A stretch of DNA of 64,000 nt from Puccinia triticina (lineage: Eukaryota; Basidiomycota; Pucciniomycetes; Pucciniales; Pucciniaceae), in assembly GCF_026914185.1 (NCBI RefSeq), contig NC_070561.1:2790001-2854000 (forward strand). The letters run 5' to 3'. Made by a program: the position numbers and the translations under genes. This document shows, one piece after another, positions 24,614 to 36,414 of this stretch. Position 1 is the first letter of the stretch, and every line of letters begins with the position of its first letter. Below the pieces are notes generated by a model. It ran no database searches. It saw only the letters and a list, made by a program, of their open reading frames with translations, and was not told the origin of the DNA.

Positions 24614-27110
24614 CACTTATAATGTTTCTCTTTCAGTTCTGGGGCGGTCCAGGCACTTGTATTTTTTTTTTTGGTTTGATTACGGTGGATGGGGGACCTT
24701 TTGCTCATGTTGTTTTGGTTTCTCAGTCTCTCTCTCTCAAGGCGGCGGTTATTTGTGCACGGAGCTCAGAACGTGTATGGATTACGAGTGTTTTCCGCAG
24801 GATAAGACTATATACAAGAGGAGATGACAGAATAGGAAGAAAAACAAGAAAAGGAAAGCTAGGCAAGGGTGGAGTGAGAGGCGCGATGGATGCGCTCCAC
24901 AGGAGGGGTGATGCAGAGCTGCGGCGTGGACGGCTGTACTGGGTGTGGCTTGTTTTGCAGCTCTTCATCTAGATTGCGTCAAGCCTTTCAAGTGCGTTTT
25001 TCAGCAGGAACAACAACGGCTAGCTCAAGTTGTTCAGCGAGTTGGTGGATTCCAACAAGGAAATTCGCGTACCTACAAAGGCATTGTGCGGGTGTTACTG
25101 CGGCAAGGTGAAGCAAGTCGTGATACATGTCGCGGAAGGCGCCTACATATTCAAGCACAGCGGTGGCAGGAAATACGGCTTCCTCCCAGAGGGGATTGCA
25201 CTACCAAGATGGATGAATTTGTGATTTTGAATATTGATCAATTAGAGGCTAAGGCGGCTTTGCCGCTACACTCCCAGGTCTCAGCATCTAAGCTGTATGG
25301 AATAATTTTGATCCTCATGAAGTGATCTCTGGATTTACTATTCAATAATGGTGTTCAAATTTGAAATCATAAATTTGTAAGTATAAAATCATAAATTCAC
25401 AAAGCTTTTGAGTGCTTATTTTTTTATGTACTGTTTGAGAATTAACATGCTCCTTTAAGTGTTTGGGTGATACATCTTTTTTTTGGCTTGAAGGTTTATG
25501 AGTTTATTCCAGCCTAAGTCTGCTGATGGAAAGCCTCTTCCTGAGGATATACATACATATGTTCTTGCAAGTGTGTCTGGGCACATTCCCAACCCCTTGG
25601 CCAAGTGACACTGGGGGTTTGGTATGTGCCCAGGGGGCTTGATCAGGCAGGATTGATGAGAGGCAGAACTTTGCCCACAGCCAAGTCCTGCTTGGTCAGG
25701 ATCAATCTCTGGGCCAATGGAATATGTGACTTGGAATGCACACTGCACATGCCAGTGACCAGACTCTGTGTAAACCCCCACCCCTTGTGGGGTTTCACAA
25801 GTCCTGTCACCCGCTTACATCAGCCCCAACTTGCCATGAGTACTTAGACTTGCCTTCTCCCCCTCCTTCCTAGTCCGGCAGAGAGCTCTCCCTCTCTCCG
25901 GTCTAGGTAAGCCAGTCATGTTTTTCCTTCTCTTTTGTCTTTCCTAGTTGTACTTACAGAGAGATCTCTCCCTCTCTCTGTTCTAGATGAATGCAACAAA
26001 GCCCCCCGATGTTGGAACTAGAACGTTTCACGGCCTTTGTGCCACTTCCTGTGCCCCTTCAATGACGTTCAGTGAAGGACTCGACAGAGTCCTTACACTC
26101 TGGCCCTTGCCTCTGCCTTGAAAGGCAGCAACAACATACCCTTGAGGAGGGGAAATGTTTCTCATTGATGGCAGGCACAGCTTTTGGCGGTGTGGCACCC
26201 TCACTTGAAATTGGCCCAGCAGGGCTTTGTCCCAAACCCGGAAAGCTTTTCCATTTGCCAAGCAGGGGTTGGGAGTGTGTCAGGTGGGCTCTGGGATTGG
26301 CTAAGCAGGCTATGGGATTGGCCACACACGCTTGGCCTTTTTTTGGCTGAATTTTGACATGTGCCCAAACTGGCTTACAACACAATACTTCAGGAAGATA
26401 TTAGTTAATCATAGACATTGATCTGACCAGATCAATGTTTTCAAAGTTCTATTAAATCAACAAGGGGGTAGAATATACTTCTAAGATTGAGATCCCATAG
26501 TTCTCTCAGGTTGGTCTTCAGGCTGCAGTACCTTTTAATTGATGTCAAATTAATATTCCCTGAATTCAAAGTAGTTCCAGCCTGAATGCACCCCAAAATT
26601 TTACTATTTGCACTCCACATTTTTGGCTTTTCCTCCATTTCTATGTGCAAACCAAGCCTTGCAATTCAATTTACTTTTCTGACAAATTTGCTTGTCTGAG
26701 AGATTGGAAATATCCTGAGGGTTAAGTTTGATGAAATTTGGGAAAAATGTAAACCTATACAGAGACAGCTAGCATGCAAGGCTCAAGATTGGGCATTTGA
26801 GGTTGTGCATGGATATTACTTCATTGCAAATGGTAAAAATATGTTGGCATCAGTTCAAATCCTGGTCCATCTCTAGAATAAATCATTGTTTGCGCAGACC
26901 AATAAGACTGCTAGAGTGTAAGTTCACCATGATTGAAATCAAGTGAGTGTCCAACCTTGTCAAAAATCTTGAAAGATGAAGATTGTGTTGAGAGGTTTGT
27001 TGATCTGATGTTTAGATTTGTTGGTCAGATATTGGAGGAATTTACAGAGAAATCAGCGACTTGGCAATCTGAGATGGGTGGGTGTTGTACCACATTTGTA
27101 GAGAATTTGA
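24614..27110. other. Repeat-derived DNA with scattered small frames
   Basis: 24622-24655 repeats the sequence just left of the preceding insertion (TTTCTCTTTCAGTTCTGGGG). Around 24960-25230 a plus-strand frame ends in GFLPEGIALPRWMNL and shares AAGATGGATGAATTTG with the minus-strand pseudogene near 31005, hinting at related decayed genes. 25880-26000 contains two copies of AGAGAGMTCTCCCTCTCT. No intact gene is visible. Confidence 0.45.
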
Positions 27111-27114
27111 GCCC

Positions 27115-28045
27115 CTCTCAATGACCGGCACAGATGAGAGGAGGTCTTGATGACTGGTGGTCTGTACCAATAATTGAGGTTCATCAAGGTTACTCCCCTC
27201 AATGACCAATACAGACCAGTCATTGAGGAGAGGTGTAATTCCCCTTGATGACCGGATGGCAAGGAGATATGAGTCCACTCAGTGACCAGTAAAGACCAGT
27301 CATTGAGAGGAGAATGAGTCCCCTCAATGGCTGGTCTGACTGGTCATCAAGAGTTGCGACTCCCCTCGATGACCAGCACAGACCGGTCACGGGGAGGATA
27401 TAATCTGAGCTGATCTGAGTCCCCTCAATGACCAGTACAGACTGGTCATCAAGAGGTGTGACTCCCCTCAATGACCGGCACAGACAAGTCATTGGGTGGA
27501 GATCTCAGTCCCGTCGATGACCGGTGCAGACCGGTCATTGGGAGGATATCCAAATCCCCTCAATGGCTGGTCAGACCGGTCAACCGGCCATTGAGAGGTG
27601 TGAGTTCCCTCAATGGCCAGTCAGACCGGTCATCAAGAGGAGTGAGTCCCCTTGATGACCGGTGCAGACCGGTCATTGGGAGGATATCCAAATCCCCTCG
27701 ATGGCCGGTCAGACCGGTCAACTGGCCATTGAGAGGTGTGAGTTCCCTCAATGGCTGGTCAGACCGGTCAACTGGCCATTGAGAGGTGTGAGTTCCTTCA
27801 ATGGCCAGTCAGACCGGTCATTGAGTGGAGTGAGTCCCCTTGATGACTGGTGCAGACCGGTCAGCGGGAGGATATCCGAATCCCCTCGATGGCCGGTCAG
27901 ACCGGTCAACCGGCCATTGAGAGGTGTGAGTTCCCTCAATTGCCAGTCAGATCGGTCAACAAGAGGAGTGAGTCCCCTCAATGACCGGCACAGACCGGGC
28001 AGCGGGAGGAGATCTGATTCCCCTATATGGCTGGTCAGACGGTGA
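27115..28045. repeat. Second palindrome array, CCGGTC/GACCGG type
   Basis: It is built from TGACCGGYRCAGACCGGTCA and related TGGCCGGTCAGACCGGTCA palindromes, separated by AGTCCCCTCAATG and GGAGGATATCC spacers. The core is the same as in the array at 18.5 kb but with a different inner hexamer. Long open frames on both strands here are by-products of the repeat. Confidence 0.85.
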
Positions 28046-28537
28046 TCAAGAGCAACAGTGGGCCAGCTACGCTAACCGTAGCATTAGCATGGCATAGCGT
28101 AGCACAATTCCGCTAAATTTTAGCGTAGCGTTAGCGGAATTGCACCATCTCCGTGCTAACGCTACGCGCACAGGGTGCACAGCTAATTTAGCTGCTAGCG
28201 TAGCGTTAGCACAGATGCAAGAAATTGCGCTAACACTACACACAGAGGGCGCCAAAGGGCGCGCGCTACGCTGAACTACAGCGCTTCTAGCGGAAAAAAA
28301 GGCCTTTTTTCCTGCTAAAAAAGCTGTAGCGCAGCGTAGCGTAGCTTAGCGACTGTAGCGGCGCGCTAAAGCTAACAAATAATTTGCGCATTGTTAGCGC
28401 CGCTAAAAATTAGTGCAGCGTAGCGGCGCTAACAGCGCGCTAACGCTATTCAAAATTGGTGGTCGCTTTTTTCCGCTACGCTAACGCGCAGCGCTGAAAT
28501 AGCGTAGTGTAGCGTAGCAGCCCACCGTTGTCAAGAG
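28046..28537. mobile_element. Non-autonomous CAAC-ended element (478 bp) inside the palindrome array
   Basis: The element proper is 28053-28530. Its ends are CAACAGTGGGCC and, inverted, CAACGGTGGGCT, both followed by GCTACGCT. TCAAGAG flanks both sides (28046-28052, 28531-28537). The interior is dense in GCTACGCTAAC and TAGCGTAGCG motifs. The palindrome array resumes on the far side, so this is an insertion into it. Confidence 0.87.
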
Positions 28538-28867
28538 ATGTCAGTCCCCTCAATGGCGGGCATTGAGAGATCTGCAGACCACCAAGGAGGTTGAAGCCAC
28601 CCCAGCAAGCGTGGACACATTCTCTGCTCAAAGCCAACTGCCTTGGATTTGGAACACATCTGGATGACCCTGACCATTCACCCTGAGGAAAAAACCTCTC
28701 AAGCTGACCTGTAAACACTTGGAAAAGTGTGTACAGGCCAGCGTTCTGTCTGCCCAGGTGGAGGGCCCTTGCAACACGTTGTGGTGTTCAGGTGGTTGCA
28801 AAGGATTTCAGCAACCAGGGTTTTTTTCACCTGGTGTCATATGCAAGCTGGGACTGATACTTACCAG

Positions 28868-29631
28868 TGTGGGATTTCTGCTGCCATATGGTTACCATAA
28901 TGTTTAAAAGCCCACAAAGTTTCATTATTGTCCTTTACTGACCACAAAACCCCCAAATGTAGCAGCTACAACCTGATCAATTCCCAAATATCACTACTTT
29001 GGTAGTTTCTTGGTGTTTCTGCCACTATATCTCATCCCAGCGTGGAAATTCTTCTACCACATGGTTACCAAAATGTTTACAAGCCCCCAAAAGTTTCATT
29101 ATGTACCTTTACTGACCACAAAACCACCAAATGTAGCAGCTACAGTCTGATCAGTTTCCAAATATCACTAAGTTGGTAGTTTCTTGGTGTTTCTGCCAAT
29201 ATATCTCATCCCAGCATGGGAATTCTTCTGCCATATGGTACCAAGATGTTTAAAAGCCCCCAATGTTTCATTATGTACCTTTACTGACCACAAAACCCCC
29301 AAACGCAGCAGCTACAGTCTGATCAGTTTCCAAATATCACTACTTTGGTAGTTTCTTGGTGTTTCTGCCACTATATCTCATCCCAGTGTGGAAATTCTTC
29401 TGCCACATGGTTACCAAAATGTTTAAAAGCCCCCAAAAGTTTCATTATGTACCTTTACTGACCACAAAACCACCAAATGTAGCAGCTACAGTCTGATCAG
29501 TTCCCAAATATCACTACTTTGGTAGTTTCTTGGTGTTTCTGCCACTATATCTCATCCCAGGGTGGGAATTTGTCTGTCATATGGTTACCAAAATGTGAAA
29601 AATCCCCCAAAGTTTTATGATGTACCTTTAC
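28868..29631 (+). repeat. 174 bp tandem repeat, direct arm (over four copies)
   Basis: Unit starts at 28868, 29042, 29216, 29388 and 29562 share GTGGRAATTCTTCTGCCA-TATGGTTACC. They run on through TTTACTGACCACAAAACC and TTTCTTGGTGTTTCTGCCA. The spacing is 172-174 bp. Copies are roughly 90% alike by eye. Confidence 0.9.
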
Positions 29632-30400
29632 TGACAATATAGTGGCAGAAACACCAAGAAACTACCAACTTAGTGATATTTGGAAACTGATCAGACTGTA
29701 GCTGCTGCGTTTGGGGGTTTTGTGGTCAGTAAAGGTACATAATGAAACATTGGGGGCTTTTAAATATTTTGGTAACAATATGTTAGAAGAATACCCATGC
29801 TGGGATGAGATATAGTGGCAGGAACACCAAGAAACTACCAAAGTAGTGATATATGGAAACTGATCAGACTGTAGCTGCTACATTTGATGGTTTTGTGGTC
29901 AGTAAAGGTACATAATGAAACTTTTGGGGGCTTTTAAACATTTTGGTAACCATGTGGCAGAAGAATTTCCACACTGGGATGAGATATAGTGGCAGAAACA
30001 CCAAGAAACTACCAAAGTAGTGATATTTGGAAATTGATCAGGTTGTATCTGCTACATTTGGGGGTTTTGTGGTCAGTAAAGGACAATAATAAAACTTTTT
30101 GGGCTTTTAAACATCATGGTAACCATATGGCAGCAGAAATCGCACGCTGGGATGAGACATAGTGGCAGAAACACCAAGAAACCACCAAAGTAGTGATATT
30201 TGGAAACTGATCAGACTGTAGCTGCTACATTTGGGGGTTTTGTGGTCATTAAAGGTGAATAATAAAATTTTGGGGGCTTGTAAACATTTAGGTATTAATA
30301 TCTTGGAAGAATTCCCATGCTGGGATGAGATATAGCGGCAGAAACACCAAGAAACTACCAAAGTAGTGATATTTGGCAACTGATCAGATTGTAGCTGCTG
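29632..30400 (-). repeat. 174 bp tandem repeat, inverted arm (over four copies)
   Basis: The same unit in reverse orientation, with TGGGATGAGA anchors at 29801, 29975, 30148 and 30321 (173-174 bp spacing). It ends part-way through a unit near 30400. Together with the direct arm it forms an inverted repeat made of tandem repeats. The 99-codon frame near 30107-30403 is a by-product. Confidence 0.9.
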
Positions 30401-30808
30401 CATAATGGATGAGACCCCAAATACAATATTTCTGGTTTTTATATGCAGAACAATTTTCCAATGAAATTTTATGTGGAAATATTCCTCATTAATCTGTGGT
30501 TGATAACAAAAGTAGATAAAAAAAAGAACCTGACAAAAATATGCTAAACCATGGTAAGCTAATTTAAAAAAGGCCTTCTATGCATGTAGCACTTCAAGTA
30601 TGATATGCAATATCTTCAGGAATTTCAACCAACCAAATTAACAATGTGTGCAGGATGGTATCATGAGAGCAATGTTTTTCCTTTTTTGAAAAAAAGTAGA
30701 TTTGGAGACTTCTGATAACATCAATTGTTGAAGTAAAAAAAAGAAGAGAAACAAATTGAGACCCCTCAGCCATCCTGAATTAATCCTAAAACTTGCAATG
30801 TCTTTTTT

Positions 30809-32002
30809 TCAGGAAGGATGGAATGGTGTATGTAGAAATTTATGAATGTTATCAGGCAAAAAAAAAGAAACCTGTGGCTTGAAGCTAACACAGGGGGAAG
30901 GAGAGAGATTATAGAAGAGTATTAAGGAGACATGGAACACAGACAAAGGTATCAAGAGGAATAATAAAAAAAAATGATCAATATACGATATCGCAAATTC
31001 ATCCATCTTTGTAGTGTTGTCCGGGAAGTTGTCGTGCAGGTTGCAGGAAATTTCTGCGACCCAGCAATCCATTGCAGCACTGCGTTTGGCTTGAGGCGGT
31101 AGGTGGGTAGGCACGGACATGGCTTGAGGGCGCAGAGGCGGAGAGTTGGGAGATACAGCTTGGGCGGTAGCGCGTGGTGGAGCAAGGAGTTGAGGCGCCT
31201 CTTGACCGGTATTGGCCAGCAGAGAAGGCGGTTTTGTGGACTCCAATGTATGTATTGAGGAGGCGCGAGTGGCTTGGACTTGCGGGATCTTGGCATGCTG
31301 CGTTGTGTGTGGCAAACCGGAAGGGGTATGGGACGGGTTGTTTGGTGCCATCTTGGTGCCCTTTGTTGGGGTGCCTGGAGCGGAAAAATTGCTCAAATTT
31401 AGCAAAGACAGGATCAGTAGAGAGGAAAAGTTGCGTACCTGGAGCCTGGGGATAGTATGATTGGTGTTGGTCACGCAGACGAGCGGAAAGACAATTGGCA
31501 AGGCCTAGAGTGTGCGCAGCAGAGGGGCACAGATGCTTTTGAGATCATTTTAGAGGGTTCTGCAAGGGTTGCTTTGAGTGGGTGCCAGACGGTCCAGCAG
31601 TGGAAGACAACAAGGGTGCTGGGGGCCGTTTGAGACGTTTGTTGAAGAGGGGCTGGTTGACGCCGTGTTTGGAGGCCCATTCCCTGGCCTTGCGGACAGA
31701 CTTTTGGCGTTTGGGAACTCGTTTTGGATGGGCGGAGGCGTCATGAGGTCTTCACTGTGTACGGAGGGCAACTTGGTGCGGGAACTGACAGAGATGACGG
31801 ACGGGGAGCATTCCGCACAAGAACTTCAAGATCCAGAAGGTGGTGGGCAATTTTGCAAGTCTCTGTGTTTGCAAGAGCTGTTGGATTTGGGGGTGAAAGC
31901 GGAGCAGCGGTGTTTTGAATCTTGGCAGTTGTTGCAGGCGCGACCAGCGCAGGAGTAGACGCAGGGTAGGCCAAGACCAGTACAGCAATCACAAGCTACC
32001 AT
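30809..32002 (-). pseudogene. Zn(II)2Cys6-type zinc-cluster protein, broken
   Basis: ATG at 32000-32002 opens a protein whose first residues fit the binuclear zinc cluster exactly: C4-x2-C7-x6-C14-x8-C23-x2-C26-x6-C33 (CDCC ... PCVYSC ... CNNCQDSKHRC). That is the DNA-binding domain of fungal transcription factors. The first frame stops at 31826. A second frame runs from about 31771 to 30809 with only two stops (TAA at 31550-31552 and a TAG shortly after). It is Pro/Ser/Thr-rich and has no further domain. The cluster is convincing, while the rest suggests a decayed or repeat-borne copy. An intact multi-exon gene is possible but less likely. Confidence 0.55.
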
Positions 32003-32273
32003 GGTGAAGGGAAGTGATGGGTGGGAAAAGATGGGTGATGGGCACAAGAGAGGTGTTGAGTGTGGGCAGATCCTGGGGGCAGGACTTCAAAACTGAGGCG
32101 GATGTGGTGATTTATATAGGCATGCGTGGTAGAATGTCCACTCGGAGATAGCACGGGCGGGAATGCACAGAGTGGCTCAGTCAGAGTGCATTCCGGTGAC
32201 ATAAGCACTGAGGATGATGTCAGAAAAAGCATGCTAAGAAAGCTTACGGAAATTCACGCGTGGACTGGAATGC

Positions 32274-34289
32274 ACGGATTCAACGGTGTAAGCGCTGCGC
32301 TGCAGATAGTGCGGTGCAGCGGGTAGCGCAGTGTGCTTTTGTTCCGCTGCGCTGCGCTAATCTGTAGCGCATTCCCGCTTGCGCTTGCGCTTTTGGGACT
32401 TGGGGCAAAACAAACAAAGATTTTAGCGCACTAAAATAGTGGGTTTTTATCGCTAGTGCGCTACATTTCAGCGCATAAAGCGTGCTTTGCGCTAAAGAAA
32501 GCGCATAATAGTGCCGCTTTTTATTTTTGTATGAGTAAAAAAAAAAAAAAAATGGGGCATAGAAGGGGGGGGGGTGAAAAAAAGTAGGGGAGTAGAACAT
32601 TTTTATAATCATTTTTTACCATAGTATTTTATCTTCTTCACCAACTGTTTCTTGTACGTTGCAAATTTCTTGTTCTTCTCACTAGCTTGAATTACCGCTT
32701 GACAATCCGAGAAAGTTCCGCTGAGCTTGACCTTGTCATGTAGCCACATGTGGCTGCTTGTGCATTGTTCAATTGTGTGTATGGCTAGACCAGACCTACC
32801 GGAAGTGCAGATCCTTGCCGCTGCAGAGAAAGTACGCTCCAAGCTTGCCGAGCTTGCTGGACAAGCCAGATAGTCCCTTGCTAAGGAAGCTAGAACAGGG
32901 AAATCCTTAGCATGTACCTGCAATATCAATCATTGATGAGTACACATTGAAATTCAGAGCAAGGAAAAAGATCAGGTGTCACCTTCCACCAGCCCAAAAG
33001 GTCGACTTTCTTGTCCAAGGGAAAGTTGCCTTTATTGTAGCGCTCAAGCTTGTTGTTGATCTTGATGGTTGCCGAGTTAGTTGGGTAGTAGTTAAATTTG
33101 TCCTCCAATTCAGACTTGCTTGGGCTTCCATTGTTTTCTGACTGTGTAGCCTTTGGTGTGGATGGTTCTGGTTGAAGTCTTTTGATTTTGTCTTCCCAAT
33201 CGTCAAACTTTCTGTTAACAAGCTTGGTGATGCAAGAAACATGGATGAAGAAAGGTAGCCATGATGACGGTATCACATGCCAGAGCTAGATTGAGATACT
33301 TCTTTGCAACCTTGAGCATTGGGTCAAACATTGGTTCTAGAGGAGACGATCTAGCAATGTCCTTCTTCTTTTTGAGTGAATCAATTGTTTGCACATACTC
33401 ATATAAGACCATGGGCAACTTTGGCCCATCACCCTCCATCTGTTTTGTCATTTCTAAGAAATCCTGTTGTTTTCAGATACATTGTCTGGTCAGAATGTTC
33501 TTGAGGGTGTAGTATAATGATGAATAAAAAAATCACCTTTAATACGCCATTCAAGTTGTTGACATCCTCCCATTCTTGTTTTGACAATTGAAATACCTGT
33601 GATTGATCCTTTTGTTGAGGTTTTTTCCTAGCTTGGGTAGTAGTCTCTTTGGGTTTGGAGGCTGATTCATCTTCAATGACCACGGCAGCAGATGGTTGCT
33701 TTGACTTAGTTTTCTTTGGGGGGGGAACAACAGCCCGGCAAGAGTCAGCTGAGGTAGGTATGAACCCAGGTCGAGACATTGGTGTGCGGAGACAAGTCGA
33801 TTCACGTCAAACAGATTCAGGTGCGCCGGGATTTGAATTGGGAATATTTGGGGGGGTTGACGGAGTATTGCCATCACTATTGGATGTATCTGCCATGCCT
33901 GGTTGAGCCAAGCGGATATGGTCCTGGACAGTTGAGCAGGTTGGGCTCAGGCCCACCGGGGTGACAGACGTGCGCAGTCATAGCGGGTAGCGCTCTTTGG
34001 GCATAGGCAGGCGCAGCCGTGTGTCGCTGCGCAGTGATAGCGGGTAGCACTCTTCTAGCGGTACTTAGCGCACTTTACGGCAATTGCGCTATTGCTGCGC
34101 AGTTTTTTTAGCAATAGCGCAACAATTTGCGCTGCGCTGGCGCTTTTGGAATTCACGCAAAAATGTTTTGCGCTTTTTTTAGCAATAGCAATAGCAGAAC
34201 CCGCTACGGATCCACTTTTTTCCCGCGCTGCACTGTGCTGCATCAGCGCTTTTCTTAGCGCTGTGCAGCGCTTACACCGTTGACAGATT
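32274..34289. mobile_element. hAT-type transposon, CAAC ends, 2.0 kb
   Basis: The element proper is 32281-34282. Its ends are CAACGGTGTAAGCGCTGC and the exact reverse complement. Flanks are ACGGATT (32274-32280) and ACAGATT (34283-34289), a 7 bp duplication with one mismatch. About 250 bp at each end is packed with AGCGC/GCGCT motifs. Between them lies a degenerate hAT transposase on the minus strand. Confidence 0.85.
32609..33897 (-). pseudogene. hAT transposase, C-terminal part, decayed
   Basis: A start at 33897 (MADTSNSDGNTP) leads into a Lys/Pro-rich segment and then a hAT-like stretch (EWEDVNNLNGVL, MTKQMEGDGPKLP, ACDTVIMATFLHP). A frame break near 33240 and an intron near 32930 follow. 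The final exon has the dimerisation motif YLACPASSASLERTFSAAARI. There is a TGA early in the frame (ESV-stop-RES), where CGA would fit. The N-terminal zinc finger and the first catalytic Asp are not seen, so the copy is internally deleted. It lies entirely within the terminal repeats of the surrounding element. Confidence 0.85.
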
Positions 34290-36414
34290 GCGGATCACGG
34301 ATTTTGGATTGGGTATTTGGACCGGAGCGGAAAGACAGGGCTGGACTGCGGCGGACTACACACGTGGACTGGTAGCAGCAGCGCGTCAGCAGGTGAGCCA
34401 CGACAGCTGAAGCGGGTTCCGCCAGAGGTTGGAACTGGGGTGGTGGCGGTGGTGAGAGACTGACTGGCGGGGGCTAGACAGAGGACAGTGGGAGGTCAAG
34501 CGTTAGAGATGAGCGGAGTCTGGGAGAATGATGTGTGGAAAGCGGGCAGAGCTGAAGGACTAGTGTGGGAAAGTGTCAGATTTGCGGGATCGGGTGGGAA
34601 CGGGGACGTGCGTGGAGGGAAGGATGGGAAAAGGCTCATGGATTTCTCTTCTCTTTCCTCATCCTATTATCCTATCATCTTACGGATTACTCATTATTGT
34701 ACTTACACAGACAGACGCACTAGAGTATTAGGAGAGTTATACCTGACCTTATCTTTAATTTCAGAGCTACTTGCGGAGTGCGGAGCTTTTATTCACTTGC
34801 GGATTATTATGCTATAGATCAGGATCAGAGAGGAGCGCTGAAGGCTAGCGGATAGTAGCAGTGCGGAGCCAAGACACCAATAATCACACAGCCCAGACAC
34901 AAATATTCTTGAAGAGGGTGGTGTGGAACTCCGTCCGTGCCAGGCGGCGGCAGTTGTTGGAGGGGAAAAGTTTTGGGGGAATGCCCTCCGGGGATGGTCG
35001 CAGAATGAGGTGAGGATCTGAGAGCAATGAGGTATGAGGGGTTTTGATTTACAACGGCGTTGAGCGCGCGTCGGCGGGGTTGTATTTATTGAAGAGGGAG
35101 AGGAAAGGAACTGAGAAGGATGGGAAAGATTTGCGAAGAGAAGATTGTCGAGGGGCGCCGGAAGGCGGGATCAGAGTGAGGGGGATTGACAGAGAACGCC
35201 ACGTGCGTGATAAGAAGGTATCCCAGATTGTCGGGACAGATAAGGCTCAAAAGAAGCTCCAGACAGCGATGGATAACAAGGATCAATAATATTTTGATGG
35301 AAAATATGGTTCAGAGACTCCCATGCCGTCCCATCATCTAAGTTCAAACAGAACTTAGACTCCGGGCGCAGCACGCAGCGGGACCTTCATCATACACCCA
35401 TGCGCGCTACAAACTCAACAGAAAGAAGAAACAAACAAAAAGGACAAAACCAACCCACCGCATAGCCAAACCATCCAACACGCGCAGGGAAGAAACAAAA
35501 CAAAACAAAAAGAACAAGAAGAAAAGAAAAGAAAAGAGAAAGAAGAGGGAGAAAGAATAAGAAGACAGCACTACATAGGAAGAAAGGGTTCCTGCGCACC
35601 ATAGCGCGCTTGAGAGTTGATCCTCCACGCGCCGCGCCATTTTGAGAACTGACTACGCCTGTACCAAATTGATCACCACAGCGGTTAGCGGACATTTCCA
35701 CTGACATACCAGCCTTTATTCTCACACCGTCAGCACCCTTGTGTGGCTTTGTGAGGATTTTCCCCTCTCAGGGGACTTTGCTGAGACCAGAAAGGCTTTG
35801 GGTGCTCTGATCCCCAAGCCCAATAAATAGATAGATTTTCATCCCTACTAAGTATTGGTACTGGCCACATCTGGCCAGTATAGTATTGAGATTTTTTTTG
35901 TTTCTTCCTTCATTTGGATATAGTATTTTCAAAAAAAAAAAAAACTCATGTAATTGGCCGATATCATATTAAAAATCCATTACATAAAATGGAAATAACA
36001 GTGCTGTTATTGGACCAAAAAAAATACAATAACAGTACTATACCAATATCTGTATAGTAAAGGCCCATTGTTGCAATGTTGTTATATGAGAATATGGCAG
36101 ACAGCTCGAGACACCAGGAGACAAGACGAGATAGATGGCACACTAGGACTGAACAAGAACACGCGCTAGTTGGGCATGACTAGAGGAAAAAGACTGAGTC
36201 AAGTGCCTCATTGTATTTCTCCCCAAGTTGGATGAGGGACACGAGATGCTAGAGTTTTTGATTAGAGCGGAGGTAAGCCATGTCACTCCGTGCGAGGAGA
36301 GAGCATCATTGTCAATGTTGGTTAAAAAGTGCTACTCCAACTGAGATAGTCTATGAGTAGACACAACATGCTCACTGTGCCACTCAAAGTTCTTAACAGT
36401 GGTTGGTGCGAAAG
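34290..36414. other. No supported gene; repeat-like
   Basis: The interval contains purine-rich low-complexity DNA (35490-35560) and an AATAACAGTGCTGTTATT palindrome near 35993-36010. A segment near 36200-36240 (CCAAGTTGGATGAGGGACACGAG) resembles CCAAGTTGAGAAAGGGACGAG near 41745, suggesting dispersed repeat copies. Open frames on both strands lack motifs. Confidence 0.45.

Noticed and set aside
26010..26385. Possible solo LTR starting TGTTGGAACTAG
   Set aside because: No matching end or flanking 5 bp duplication could be found.
18480..28045. Regularly spaced short repeats that could suggest CRISPR
   Set aside because: Units are palindromes with no unique spacers, no cas genes are present, and the genome is clearly eukaryotic.
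27220..28045. Overlapping long open frames on both strands
   Set aside because: They follow the palindrome array; all show the same repetitive Leu/Pro/Arg/Ser pattern with no domain.
30107..30403. 99-codon minus-strand frame
   Set aside because: It lies wholly within the inverted 174 bp repeat and repeats itself.
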